Source of the DNA: Oscillospiraceae bacterium
GTDB taxonomy: Bacteria > Bacillota > Clostridia > Oscillospirales > Oscillospiraceae
Length of the DNA stretch: 41,569 bases
Assembly (NCBI GenBank): GCA_018053145.1
Contig: JAGPMA010000017.1
Span: 1 to 41,569 of the forward strand
Direction of reading: 5' to 3'
Shown here: positions 1 to 8,603 of the stretch, in pieces
Layout of the letters: each line of letters begins with the position of its first letter
Numbering within the stretch: the first letter of the stretch is position 1
Notes under the pieces: generated by a model
What the model saw: only the letters and a program-made list of their open reading frames with translations
The model's database searches: none
What the model was told of the DNA's origin: nothing
Translations under genes and position numbers: made by a program

Positions 1-459
1 CATAGTTGCACGCACGGTTTTCGGATTGTATAAATCCGCGCAGCCTCCCACAAGAATAACCGCATCCGTTCCCATGGCGTCAGCAGTTCTAATAACCGTA
101 CCAACATTACCGGGGTCCTGAACAGTCTCAAGTATTAATGCCGAGGAAATCGGCTTTTCGCCTTTAAACTTTTGCGGAATTTTGACGCTGAAAACTGGAC
201 CGGCGGAATTTTTGAGAGGAGAGACAAATTGCAGCAGCTCAATCGGGCATAAGTATTGATTTATGCTTTCGGGTGCTTTGAAAGTCGGCTCGCTGCTCCA
301 AAGCACACAGGTGATTTCCGCACCGGAGCTCAGCGCCTCTTTCAGCGTTTTTTCTCCGTCACAAACAAACTCTCCAGTTTGCTTACGATAAGCCTTGTCC
401 GCAGATAGGTCCTTAAGATGGGTAATAGTTCGGTTTTTTCTTGAAGTAATATATTCCAT
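1..459 (-). CDS. SpoU/TrmH-family RNA 2'-O-methyltransferase, 3' part missing
   Basis: The reading frame starts at ATG 459 behind GGGAGG and stays open for 153 codons to the window edge, so the C-terminal part is missing. The visible protein opens with a small substrate-binding region typical of the family (residues about 1-95: SRKNRTITHLKDL, then DGEKTLKEAL). It then enters the SpoU methyltransferase domain at LETVQDPGNVGTVIRTADAM, which carries the N-x-G-x-x-x-R-T signature (motif 1). Family members methylate 2'-OH groups of rRNA or tRNA using S-adenosylmethionine; the exact target cannot be assigned. The gene lies 85 bp downstream of lysS on the same strand and may be read from the greA promoter. 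Confidence 0.9.
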   Translation of the reverse strand, partial: MEYITSRKNRTITHLKDLSADKAYRKQTGEFVCDGEKTLKEALSSGAEITCVLWSSEPTFKAPESINQYLCPIELLQFVSPLKNSAGPVFSVKIPQKFKGEKPISSALILETVQDPGNVGTVIRTADAMGTDAVILVGGCADLYNPKTVRATM

Positions 460-544
460 TAATCCTCCCACTTAAAGAGACAGTTTTAACACATGACAAG
501 GCTGCGGCGGAGCAACCTTGCCCTGCCACAGCCTATTTGTTGGT

Positions 545-2044
545 TTAAGCGTCTATGGGTTTCATTGTCGGGAACAAAATTATTTCTCTTATAGAATCAA
601 CGCCGGTGAGCAGCATAACACAGCGGTCTATTCCGATGCCAAGACCGCCGGTTGGAGGCAAGCCGTATTCGAGCGCGGTGATGTAGTCCTCGTCCATCAT
701 GTTGGCCTCTGCATCGCCCTTCTTGCGAAGCTCGACCTGCTTCTGGAAGCGCTGCTTCTGGTCAATCGGGTCATTGAGCTCGGAAAATGCGTTGCCCATT
801 TCACTGTGGCAAATGAAAAGCTCAAAACGCTCTGTCAGTCTGCCATCCTTCGGACTTCTCTTTGCAAGAGGCGATACGTCCACAGGGTGCATAGTGATAA
901 AGGTGGGCTGAATTAGCTTTTCCTCAACCTTTTGGTCGAAGCACTCGTAAAGTGCGTTGCCCCAGGTCTTTTCCTTTTCCTTCGGAATCTCAACTCCAAT
1001 TGACTTTGCAAGTGCAACAGCCGCTTCGTCGGATTCAACCGGCATGAAGTCAACACCGAGATATTTTTTAACTGCATCGGCCATTGTTAGGCGTTCCCAG
1101 CCCGGAGCAAGGCTAACCGCCTCACCCTGCCAAGTGACGTCATAAGTGCCCAGAATGTCCATTGCAGCGCTGGAGAGCAGTTCCTCGAACAAATCCATCA
1201 TGTCATTAAAATCGGCATAAGCCTCATACAATTCGACAGTTGTGAATTCGGGGTTGTGCTTTGTGTCCATGCCCTCGTTGCGGAAAATACGTCCGATTTC
1301 GTAAACACGCTCGATACCACCCACGACAAGGCGCTTCAAATGAAGCTCTGTTGCGATCCGAAGGAACATATCTATGTCCAGCGTGTTGTGGTGCGTGATG
1401 AACGGTCGTGCTGTTGCTCCGCCAGAGATTGTGTTAAGCACGGGAGTTTCAACTTCCATATAACCGCGGTTATCAAGGAAACTGCGGACATGGCGAATAA
1501 AACGGCTGCGAATTTCAAAATTACGCCGCACATCGGGATTGACTATAAGGTCTACATAGCGCTGGCGATAGCGTGTCTCAAGGTCAGTAAGACCGTGAAA
1601 TTTCTCCGGTAGCGGAAGTAGGGACTTAGAAAGCAACTTAACTGCCTTGCAGTGAACAGAAATTTCACCCTTGCGCGTGCGGAAAACAAAGCCTTCTATA
1701 CCGACTATATCTCCGATGTCCCATTTTTTGAATTCGCCAAAGGCTTCCTCTCCCAAATCGTCAACACGGACATATAGCTGGATTCTGCCCTTATCGTCCA
1801 GAAGGTCGGCAAAAAAAGCCTTACCCATATCGCGTTTGGACATAAGACGCCCGGCCATAGAAACATCTTTCTGCTCCCAGACCTCAAAGTTTTCCTTTAT
1901 CTCCTGGCTGTATGCGGTTCTCGAGTATTTTGTAACGGTAAAAGGATCGCTTCCGTCCTCACGAAGCTTTGACAGCTTATCGCGACGAACTTGACGAATT
2001 TCGGATATGTCGGCAATTTCCTCCGGCATGATTTCCTGACTCAT
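545..2044 (-). CDS. lysS: Lysyl-tRNA synthetase, class II
   Basis: This is a 499-residue class II lysyl-tRNA synthetase, which charges tRNA-Lys with lysine in the cytoplasm. The N-terminal anticodon-binding OB fold spans roughly residues 55-150 ([19 protein letters not shown]). The catalytic core follows, with motif 2 at [14 protein letters not shown] and motif 3 at [13 protein letters not shown] near the C-terminus. Length is normal for the family. A TTG codon 15 nt upstream keeps the frame open, but the ATG at 2044 has GGGAGG seven bases before it and gives the expected N-terminus, so I chose it. It follows greA by 129 bp on the same strand, a common Firmicutes pairing. I see no T-box leader in that gap, only a short CCTCCG/CGGAGG hairpin at 2093-2108. 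Confidence 0.97.
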   Translation of the reverse strand: MSQEIMPEEIADISEIRQVRRDKLSKLREDGSDPFTVTKYSRTAYSQEIKENFEVWEQKDVSMAGRLMSKRDMGKAFFADLLDDKGRIQLYVRVDDLGEEAFGEFKKWDIGDIVGIEGFVFRTRKGEISVHCKAVKLLSKSLLPLPEKFHGLTDLETRYRQRYVDLIVNPDVRRNFEIRSRFIRHVRSFLDNRGYMEVETPVLNTISGGATARPFITHHNTLDIDMFLRIATELHLKRLVVGGIERVYEIGRIFRNEGMDTKHNPEFTTVELYEAYADFNDMMDLFEELLSSAAMDILGTYDVTWQGEAVSLAPGWERLTMADAVKKYLGVDFMPVESDEAAVALAKSIGVEIPKEKEKTWGNALYECFDQKVEEKLIQPTFITMHPVDVSPLAKRSPKDGRLTERFELFICHSEMGNAFSELNDPIDQKQRFQKQVELRKKGDAEANMMDEDYITALEYGLPPTGGLGIGIDRCVMLLTGVDSIREIILFPTMKPIDA

Positions 2045-2173
2045 TAATTGACCTCCCAAACGCTTTACGCTGGTTCGCGTAACAGTATAATTCCTCCGCT
2101 TACGGAGGTCGCTTTGCCAAGCATTTGCCCGCTGAAGCTCGTTAATTTTTTTAGCTGCGGTGCTTTTTATCTC

Positions 2174-2650
2174 TCAGTTTTCAATGCTTGCAATTTTAAA
2201 TTGCAGCTCTCCTGAGGGTGCAGTAATTGTGATGATTTCACCAACCGCACGGCTCAATAGCCCACGTCCAAATGGCGACTCGTCCGAAACGCGGCCTTGT
2301 GTGGGGTTCGCTTCCTGCGACCCAACAACCAAATATTCCTCAAAACTACCGTCTTCAAGGCTTTCAACCTTAACCTTGCTTCCCAACGCAACTAGATGCG
2401 TTGTTTCGCGAGTTTCGATAACCTCTGCATTTTCAAGAATATTTCTAAGCTCAGCAATCTTCGAATAGAGCTTGCCCTGTTCAGTTTTCGCCTCATCATA
2501 TTCGCTGTTTTCGGATAGATCGCCGAAGGAACGCGCTTCTTTGATTTGCTCGGACACTTCTTTTTCTCTAACGGTCTCAAGATAAAAAAGCTCCTCCCGT
2601 ATTTCAGTCAGACGCTCTTGACTCATTTTGTATTTTGCTTCGTTCGCCAT
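2174..2650 (-). CDS. greA: Transcription elongation factor GreA
   Basis: GreA binds the RNA polymerase secondary channel and stimulates cleavage of backtracked transcripts. The 158-residue length is normal. The N-terminal antiparallel coiled coil carries the acidic tip GDLSENSEYDEAK, which supplies the metal-coordinating residues, and the C-terminal FKBP-like domain holds SPFGRGLLSRAVGE. The ATG at 2650 follows GAAGGGACGGG. A consensus promoter at 2723-2751 drives it, and lysS lies just downstream, so the two are probably cotranscribed. Confidence 0.97.
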   Translation of the reverse strand: MANEAKYKMSQERLTEIREELFYLETVREKEVSEQIKEARSFGDLSENSEYDEAKTEQGKLYSKIAELRNILENAEVIETRETTHLVALGSKVKVESLEDGSFEEYLVVGSQEANPTQGRVSDESPFGRGLLSRAVGEIITITAPSGELQFKIASIEN

Positions 2651-2722
2651 AGTACCCGTCCCTTCATTAACTAATAGAGTCTTTGATATACATATAAATA
2701 TAGAATGACACCATATTAAGGT

Positions 2723-2751
2723 ATTATAGATAGAAAATTACGGCATGTCAA
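2723..2751 (-). promoter_or_regulatory. Sigma-A promoter for greA-lysS
   Basis: On the minus strand a perfect TTGACA (2746-2751) is followed after 17 bp by a perfect TATAAT (2723-2728). Transcription should start near 2716, giving a leader of about 65 nt before greA. The promoter lies in the 182-bp gap between greA and the S41 protease gene. Confidence 0.9.
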
Positions 2752-2832
2752 GAAGTTAAGCTGTTGTCAGTCGTTTCTATCATGGTTTTTTGTCTTGATT
2801 TGCTCAATTTTCAAGCTAAATATTTCTTGTTT

Positions 2833-4038
2833 TCAGTTAGAATATTTACCGTTTAGTGCTTCAATTTTATCCACGGCCGCGATTAGCTGCGGGTCCTCAT
2901 CGTGTTCAAGAAGCCCCGATTCCAGCTTTGCCTCATCATCTTCACCGATGGCTACGGCAACATCGGGTGCAAGTCCGCCTTTTTCGGCCAAATCAACTCG
3001 TTTCGGTGTCAAATAGCTGTTAGTTGAAAGGTGAACTGCACTGCCGTCGATCAGTAAGATGTTAATCTGTGAACGCGCCTTGCCGGTTGTGTGAGCTCCA
3101 ACTGTCGTTGCCCAGTCATATTCCGATAGTGCCGCTGCAAAAAATTCGGCCGCACTATAGCTGTTTTCGTTCATAAGCACCGTCATCGGAATTTTAACGC
3201 ATTCAGGGTCAGAGGTTTTAACGGTTTCGTTGCCGGCCTTGTCAGCCGAAACAAAAACATCACCCTCCGGCAACAGATGGTCGAGTGCCTTCAAAAGCTC
3301 GCTTAAAAGTCCGCCCGGATTATTGCGCACATCAAAAACAATTCCCTTTGCACCTTCCGAGTTAAGCTTATCCACAGCGGCTATTATTTCCTCACCCGAG
3401 TCGGTTTCAAAATTCTTGATTTTGATATAACCGATTCCGTCGTCAAGCATTTCGTATTCGACCGGCTTGGTATATATAAGCTCAGTGGAAACCGTAACAA
3501 CTCTCTCTGTTCCATCCTGCGCACGGAGTTTTAGTTCAAAGGGTTCATCCTGCTTGCTCGAAATCAATTCTTTGACCTCAGCGGAAGTCCTTCCGGTTAG
3601 GTCTTGCCCGTCGAACTCACACACAAGGTCGCCGATATTGACTCCCGCCAAATTTGCCGGTGAATCCTCCAAAACCGTAACGACTTTGTAAAGGTTGTTG
3701 TCTTTGTCCAGCTCTATAGTAATGCCAATTCCTGAATAGCTGTTTTGCTGATATTTTTGATACTCAACATACTGCGCCGCGGTCATATAATAGCTCCACC
3801 GGTCATCTATCGTGTCAATCATAGCGCTAAAGGCCGCATTTGACACTTTTTCCATATCTGCGTCGCCGACAAAGTCATTTTCTATTGCATTGTAAATCGC
3901 TGCATATTTGCTGGCAGAATTGAAGCTGTCAAGACCCCCGTATTGAAACACAAAAACAGCAGCAACGCCTAAAACAGTAAGCGTTACGCTTGCAATACAA
4001 GTTATGATAAGAGTTGCCGTACTAAAACGCTTTTTCAT
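2833..4038 (-). CDS. S41-family C-terminal processing peptidase (CtpA/CtpB-like)
   Basis: This is a 401-residue exported serine protease of the C-terminal processing family. A single N-terminal membrane segment (about residues 8-32) is followed by a helical region, a PDZ domain (about 100-165, starting at YSGIGITIE) and the S41 catalytic domain. The Ser-Lys dyad is visible as S295 in NENSYSAAEFF and K320 in GAHTTGKA, spaced 25 residues as in B. subtilis CtpB. The ATG at 4038 has GGAGG five bases upstream; an upstream TTG in frame overlaps that site and was rejected. It sits downstream of the ftsEX/M23 genes, a common Firmicutes arrangement, but a terminator hairpin (4220-4246) separates it from the M23 gene, so it may have its own promoter. 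Substrates are unknown. Confidence 0.93.
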   Translation of the reverse strand: MKKRFSTATLIITCIASVTLTVLGVAAVFVFQYGGLDSFNSASKYAAIYNAIENDFVGDADMEKVSNAAFSAMIDTIDDRWSYYMTAAQYVEYQKYQQNSYSGIGITIELDKDNNLYKVVTVLEDSPANLAGVNIGDLVCEFDGQDLTGRTSAEVKELISSKQDEPFELKLRAQDGTERVVTVSTELIYTKPVEYEMLDDGIGYIKIKNFETDSGEEIIAAVDKLNSEGAKGIVFDVRNNPGGLLSELLKALDHLLPEGDVFVSADKAGNETVKTSDPECVKIPMTVLMNENSYSAAEFFAAALSEYDWATTVGAHTTGKARSQINILLIDGSAVHLSTNSYLTPKRVDLAEKGGLAPDVAVAIGEDDEAKLESGLLEHDEDPQLIAAVDKIEALNGKYSN

Positions 4039-4094
4039 AAACTCCTCCAAAATTCATATGCAGACCTATACGCAATCGCGTAGCTCCGCGCGGA

Positions 4095-4111
4095 ATAGTA
4101 TATCTTGGCCC
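4095..4111 (-). promoter_or_regulatory. 17-nt motif shared with the rsuA promoter
   Basis: On the minus strand the sequence GGGCCAAGATATACTAT matches 16 of 17 bases at 10674-10690, where it overlaps the -10 region upstream of rsuA. Here it lies about 60 bp upstream of the S41 protease start. It could be a shared operator or a related promoter element. The gap 4039-4219 holds little else that I can interpret. Confidence 0.35.
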
Positions 4112-4219
4112 CAAAGAAGCGGGATTATGATATATTCTATGAAATGTGCTCGGCTTAGCCGACCTGTACGCTACATAAAGTCGTTTAGGCAAATTTGATT
4201 TTCACAAAAGCTGAAATGA

Positions 4220-4246
4220 GCCGGGCAGTTCATAAAACTGCCCGGC
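4220..4246 (-). terminator. Terminator after the M23 peptidase gene
   Basis: An 11-bp perfect GC-rich stem (GCCGGGCAGTT / AACTGCCCGGC) with a 5-nt loop lies 22 bp past the M23 stop codon. On the minus strand the tail is only moderately T-rich (TCATTTCAGCTTTT). The plus-strand tail CTTTTTT is better but no plus-strand gene reads into it. Partial read-through into the S41 gene is possible. Confidence 0.7.
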
Positions 4247-4268
4247 ATTGCTTTTTTGAAGCAGTCCG

Positions 4269-5471
4269 TCAGAACTGACCCATAGGATCAACAAGTGTTC
4301 CGCCGATTTTAATTTCGAAGTGACAGTGGGCACCTGTTGACCAACCGGTTGACCCGACATAGCCAATGGTCTGACCCTTTGTAACCGTCGAACCCGCTGA
4401 TACAGCCATAGAGCTCATGTGCGCGTAAAGCGTTGTTGTTCCGCCGCCATGACTGATTACGACATAGTTACCGTAGGAGCTGCTGTAAACCGCGGTAACA
4501 ACTGTTCCGGAATCTGCCGCAACAATCGTTGAACCTGCCGCGGCGGGAATGTCAACACCGGAGTGGAAACGCTTATCACCGAAAATTGGATGTATTCTGT
4601 ACCCGAAGCCCGAACCGATAGTTGTACAGCTTGGAACTGGCCAAGTAAACTGACCTGTGCCCTTTACGACGGTTCCTCCCTGAGCTGCCTGCTCTTTTTG
4701 TTGCTTTTCAAGGGCTGCAACCGCTGCGTCAATCTGGCTGCGAATTGCTGCTTCCTGGCTGTCATTTGCAGCATATTCGGTCTTGTATTTTTCAATGTCT
4801 TTCTCAAGGCTTGCTATTACAGCTTCAGCTTCGATGATTTGCTTTTCAAGCTCAGCTTTTTTCTCCTCGAGCTCAACCTTTTTGCCTTCCTGCTCGGCTA
4901 ATGTTGCTTCATACTCTGCTTTTACTACTTCTACATTCTCTCTTGCAGCTATGTAAGCATCCTCAAGATTTTTATCATACTTCATGACAGTAGAAATAAA
5001 ATCCATCCTTGCAAGCAGATCTGAGAAACTATTAGATTCAAACAATATCGAAAAATATGTAAGGCTTCCGCTTTCCTCCATCACTCTCATTCGAACGCGG
5101 AGAGCTTCCTTCTGCTCGGCCTCAGCCTCTTTGGCTTTCACTAGCTCCTTGGCCTTTTCCTCAATCAAGCTGTTATAAAGGTCAATCTGCTCGTTTATCA
5201 GCTCAATTTCCTGTCTTGCAAGCTCATTTTGCTCATCGAGAGCTTCCTTTTGGTCGATAGCCGAGTTTTGTTGGCTTTGAAGGTCGGATATCTGTGACGA
5301 CAACGCATTTTTCTGCTGTTGAATAGCCTTCTGCTGACTCTTCAATGCGTCGATTTGTGATTGAGTAACCGCCATCGCGCTGCCGATAACGCTGAACAGC
5401 AATGTAGCTATGAAAATAAAGGCCAACACAATACAAGTTATTGAAACAAGCTTCTTTTTGTTTTTCTGCAT
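4269..5471 (-). CDS. Exported M23 peptidoglycan endopeptidase with coiled coil (PcsB/CwlO/EnvC-like)
   Basis: This 400-residue protein begins with a basic stretch and a hydrophobic signal or anchor (about residues 1-36). A long Gln/Glu/Lys-rich coiled coil follows (about 36-260), then a LytM/M23 domain (about 280-395). The zinc and catalytic residues are all present: H303 and D307 in HSGVDIP, H351 in YAHMSS, and H382-x-H384 in GAHCHFE. It should therefore be an active endopeptidase, unlike EnvC proteins whose LytM domain is degenerate. In this family the coiled coil docks on FtsX, and ATP hydrolysis by FtsE activates hydrolysis of septal peptidoglycan. It follows ftsX directly, which supports that role. 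The ATG at 5471 has GGGAGG upstream. The closest named relatives are PcsB or CwlO, but I do not assign a symbol. Confidence 0.92.
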   Translation of the reverse strand: MQKNKKKLVSITCIVLAFIFIATLLFSVIGSAMAVTQSQIDALKSQQKAIQQQKNALSSQISDLQSQQNSAIDQKEALDEQNELARQEIELINEQIDLYNSLIEEKAKELVKAKEAEAEQKEALRVRMRVMEESGSLTYFSILFESNSFSDLLARMDFISTVMKYDKNLEDAYIAARENVEVVKAEYEATLAEQEGKKVELEEKKAELEKQIIEAEAVIASLEKDIEKYKTEYAANDSQEAAIRSQIDAAVAALEKQQKEQAAQGGTVVKGTGQFTWPVPSCTTIGSGFGYRIHPIFGDKRFHSGVDIPAAAGSTIVAADSGTVVTAVYSSSYGNYVVISHGGGTTTLYAHMSSMAVSAGSTVTKGQTIGYVGSTGWSTGAHCHFEIKIGGTLVDPMGQF

Positions 5472-5585
5472 ATGTACCTCCCGCACTCATTACGCGCTTA
5501 AGTAAAACCTTTATTCAAAAGGACGGCTATATTTCACCGTACATTGATTTCTAAGATTAACTCACCGGTATTTGATGCGTTAAAA

Positions 5586-6476
5586 TCAGACTTTCAGATA
5601 GTTGCGTATGGCAATTGTTCCGCCGAAGGCTCCGACAACAACGCCAACACCCAGAAACACAAGTCCAACCGGCAGTGCCATTGTCGAGAACGCAAGAACG
5701 CTCACATATGTCCCCGCTATACTGGTCATAATCTTATCGCAAATAAGTGTATATATTCCCCACTCAATCAACAAAGCTATCCCGGAACCGATGATGCCCA
5801 ACGTTAAACCTTCAATTACGAAAGGGGTACGGATAAAGCTGTTTGTTGCGCCGACCATCTTCATTATTGCTATTTCTTCTCTTCGTCCAAAGGTTGTAAG
5901 CTTGATTGTGTTTGTCATTATGAACACAGACACAACGAAAAGTATGACTATTAGCACCAGTGACACAGCGCTAACGATATTTCTTGCCGTAACAAAGCCT
6001 TGCGAAATCTCGAGCTGCGCGCTGACATCCGCAATTCCCTCAACTGCTCTAAGCTGAGTTTCCGTGTCCGCCATAAGGCTGATATCGTCGAGATAAACGA
6101 CATATCTGTCACGGAAAACCGAGGCTTCGATTTCGTCAAACAAAGAGCTGTTGTCATAGCCCTCTTTAAACTGGTTCATAGCTTCTTCTCTAGTGACAAA
6201 TTCGATTTTGCTGACGTTTGGAATTGCCGTGATTTCGCTTTCGAGTGCTTTCGCCTGTGTTTCGGAATAATCCTCGTTGACAAAGGCAAGCATTTCGTTT
6301 TCGCTTTCAAGCTTGTCAATAAATGCGTCGATATTGACGGCAATGAGTGAGAAGCTCCCCATTATAACAAGGCAGGCAATAATTATTGTAACCGATGCAA
6401 AGGACATGAAGCCGTGAGTGGTAATACTTCGAAATCCTTCTTTGAAAAGATAACCGAGCTTATTCATGAATCCCAT
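5586..6476 (-). CDS. ftsX: Cell division protein FtsX (permease-like)
   Basis: FtsX is the membrane half of the FtsEX complex that couples divisome assembly to peptidoglycan hydrolysis. This protein of about 296 residues has one transmembrane segment near the N-terminus (FMSFASVTIIIACLVIMGSF) and a large extracellular loop (about 45-165) that would bind the M23 coiled-coil protein. Three C-terminal membrane segments follow, with the family motif REEIAIMKMVGAT. Its start overlaps the end of ftsE, so the pair is translationally coupled. ATG 6476 and ATG 6467 are both plausible starts. An ATG at 6491 is also open but makes the overlap longer. Confidence 0.95.
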   Translation of the reverse strand: MGFMNKLGYLFKEGFRSITTHGFMSFASVTIIIACLVIMGSFSLIAVNIDAFIDKLESENEMLAFVNEDYSETQAKALESEITAIPNVSKIEFVTREEAMNQFKEGYDNSSLFDEIEASVFRDRYVVYLDDISLMADTETQLRAVEGIADVSAQLEISQGFVTARNIVSAVSLVLIVILFVVSVFIMTNTIKLTTFGRREEIAIMKMVGATNSFIRTPFVIEGLTLGIIGSGIALLIEWGIYTLICDKIMTSIAGTYVSVLAFSTMALPVGLVFLGVGVVVGAFGGTIAIRNYLKV

Positions 6477-7155
6477 AACAGTAATACCCATCCATTCCGT
6501 CGCTGATAACCGAACCTTTGTCTAATGCAACAACACGCTTGGAAAAAGAGTTAACCAGCTCCTTCTCATGTGTTACGACAAGGACCGTGGTTCCCAGTTC
6601 GTTTATTTTTTCAAGCAGGAGCATAAGCTCAAGGCTTTTAACAGGATCAAGGTTTCCTGTTGGCTCGTCCGCAATAATAAGGCTCGGGCTGTTTACAAGA
6701 GCGCGGGCTATAGCGACACGTTGCTGCTCTCCGCCGGAAAGCTCCTGTGGAAGACGCTTTTCTCTGCCCTCCAAGCCGACCAATTCGAGTACATAAGGGA
6801 CACGCTCGGCAATTTCTTTGTTGCTTGCGCCGACAACACGCATGGCGAAAGCGACATTTTCATAAACGCTTTTATCGTCGATAAGTCTAAAATCCTGAAA
6901 GATTACGCCCAAGGTTCTGCGGAGCATGGGCAGCTTGCGCGGCTTAATCTTGCGCATATTGAAATTGTTAACGAATATATCTCCGTCTGTAGGTAAAACC
7001 TCTCCTGTGAGAAGCTTGATAATTGTCGTTTTGCCAGAGCCTGACGGTCCAACTAAAAAGACAAACTCTCCTTCGTTGATTTCAAGGTCAATTCCATTCG
7101 TAGCGACAGTTCCGCTATTTTCATAGACCATTGAAACACCATTCATAAGAACCAT
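6460..7155 (-). CDS. ftsE: Cell division ATP-binding protein FtsE
   Basis: This is a 231-residue ABC ATPase. It has Walker [10 protein letters not shown] (about residues 36-44), the Q-loop FQDFRL, signature LSGGEQQR, Walker [13 protein letters not shown], and the switch His in VVTHEKEL. The Q-loop context [10 protein letters not shown] and the position next to ftsX identify it as FtsE rather than a generic LolD-type exporter ATPase. The ATG at 7155 lies 10 nt after GGAGG. The coding end overlaps ftsX. The CdaR-type regulator gene lies 87 bp upstream on the same strand, so they could share a transcript. Confidence 0.96.
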   Translation of the reverse strand: MVLMNGVSMVYENSGTVATNGIDLEINEGEFVFLVGPSGSGKTTIIKLLTGEVLPTDGDIFVNNFNMRKIKPRKLPMLRRTLGVIFQDFRLIDDKSVYENVAFAMRVVGASNKEIAERVPYVLELVGLEGREKRLPQELSGGEQQRVAIARALVNSPSLIIADEPTGNLDPVKSLELMLLLEKINELGTTVLVVTHEKELVNSFSKRVVALDKGSVISDGMDGYYCYGIHE

Positions 7156-7242
7156 ATATATTTAACCTCCGATGCGCTGGGGCGCACAAATTGCGAGAAA
7201 AATGCCCTCGCGTTTCGCGATAAGCGAAACAACGGCCCAAAG

Positions 7243-8337
7243 CTAACCCTTTATATTTTGCGAATTAAGGTACTTTTTGACCATGAGCGCAACCTTAAAT
7301 ACGATTGCATGGTCAAATTCGCGCAAATCCAAACCGGTAAGCTTTTTTATCTTTTCCAAACGATATACAAGCGTATTTCTGTGAACGAAAAGCTTTCTGG
7401 AAGTCTCGGACACGTTAAGGTTGTTCTCGAAGAACTTGTTGATTGTATACAGAGTTTCCTGATCGAGGGATTCAATTGGGTTTTTCTTAAAGACCTCGCC
7501 GAGGAACATTTCACACAGCGTCGTCGGGAGCTGATAGATTATGCGGCCTATACCGAGGCTCTCGTAATGTATAACACTCTTGTCGGTTTCAAAGACCTTG
7601 CCGACCTCAATAGCAACCTGAGCCTCCTTGTAGCGATCGGCAAGCTCACGGAGGTGCTTTGACACCGTGCCGATGCCTATAACAGTTTTCACAAGAAGCT
7701 CGGAGTTGATAGCGCTGCCGATTTTTTCTGCCACTTGGCAAAGTTCTCTTCCTTCAACGCCCGGGTCGATTTCCTTGATAAGTACGATATCGGTTTCGCT
7801 CATGCTGAGAACAAAATCCTTTTGTCTATCAGGAAACAGCCCCTGTACCAGTTCCAAAGTCGCAATATCGGACTTTTCCATCTGGCGGATAAGGAGAACA
7901 GCACGCGGAACATCTGTTACAAAGTTGAGTTCCTTTGCACGGACATATACGTCACCCGGAAGAATATTATCGGAAATGATGTTCTTGACAAAAGTTACCT
8001 TATTGTATTTCTCATCATAATTTGCCTTTGCTTCGTTAAAGGCAACAGCAGCCATAATGCAGATACTTCTGGCAAGGGAGTCTCTGCCTTCGACAAAAAC
8101 CGCATAATCAAAGCGAGAATTCGGACTTCCCAAAATCTTGTAAGTCCTTGTGCCGGAGGTAAAGAACTGATCGGAAAGCTCGCCACCTGAAATACCCTGC
8201 AAATTTTCAAGTTTAGTTCCGATAAGGGAAAGCTCGCTGCAGGCCACAACAAAGCCCTCAGAGTCTATAACTCCAAGACATCTGTCTGTGGCTTCTTTCA
8301 TTTGAACAATAACACTCTGAAAAATCCTACTTGACAT
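7243..8337 (-). CDS. CdaR/PucR-type helix-turn-helix transcriptional regulator
   Basis: The 364-residue protein has an N-terminal region resembling the sugar-diacid recognition domain (MSSRIFQSVIVQMKEA; IDSEGFVVACS). A central GGDEF-like/linker region follows. The C-terminal PucR-type helix-turn-helix (HTH_30) is at LNVSETSRKLFVHRNTLVYR, followed by LEKIKKLTGLDLR. Such regulators often activate genes for uptake or breakdown of diacids, purines or sugars. The target here is unknown, but an MsmX-type sugar-import ATPase lies immediately upstream. The start at 8337 has AGGAGGAG seven bases before it. An upstream in-frame extension from 8364 precedes this Shine-Dalgarno sequence and was rejected. 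It has its own promoter at 8385-8413. Confidence 0.88.
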   Translation of the reverse strand: MSSRIFQSVIVQMKEATDRCLGVIDSEGFVVACSELSLIGTKLENLQGISGGELSDQFFTSGTRTYKILGSPNSRFDYAVFVEGRDSLARSICIMAAVAFNEAKANYDEKYNKVTFVKNIISDNILPGDVYVRAKELNFVTDVPRAVLLIRQMEKSDIATLELVQGLFPDRQKDFVLSMSETDIVLIKEIDPGVEGRELCQVAEKIGSAINSELLVKTVIGIGTVSKHLRELADRYKEAQVAIEVGKVFETDKSVIHYESLGIGRIIYQLPTTLCEMFLGEVFKKNPIESLDQETLYTINKFFENNLNVSETSRKLFVHRNTLVYRLEKIKKLTGLDLREFDHAIVFKVALMVKKYLNSQNIKG

Positions 8338-8384
8338 GGTTGCTCCTCCTAATAAAAAAAGCAATGAAAACTAACCGTCTAATC

Positions 8385-8413
8385 ATAATAACTTATTTTA
8401 TTGCTTTTTTCAA
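8385..8413 (-). promoter_or_regulatory. Promoter for the CdaR-type regulator (and possibly ftsEX)
   Basis: On the minus strand, TTGAAA (8408-8413), a 17-bp spacer and TATTAT (8385-8390) form a good promoter about 40 nt before the regulator start. The surrounding 8338-8603 gap is very AT-rich. It also holds two direct copies of TTAAATAAT 21 bp apart (8518-8526 and 8539-8547). Confidence 0.7.
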
Positions 8414-8603
8414 TATATTTTTGAGGATAATTTGTAAATATTTTTAATAACTCGTTATGTTATTCTCCGTTTTCATCATTTACTACCATTATTTATAGTT
8501 TAATTTTCATAATTCTGTTAAATAATCAGCAAATATCATTAAATAATTCTCGGTGTCAATTATTAAGCAACAAGCACATATTGCAAAGATGCTTTTTGGT
8601 TTT

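Noticed and set aside
460-544. Terminator after lysS
   Set aside because: A 9-bp imperfect stem (GGCTGTGGC / GCCGCAGCC) exists but its tail is not T-rich, so read-through into the methyltransferase gene is as likely.
2045-2173. Possible T-box leader of lysS
   Set aside because: The greA-lysS gap is short, contains only a 6-bp hairpin, and lacks the conserved T-box sequence.
7212-7230. Terminator between the regulator and ftsE
   Set aside because: A 7-bp hairpin GTTTCGC/GCGAAAC is present upstream of the regulator's stop side, but no T-run follows on the minus strand.
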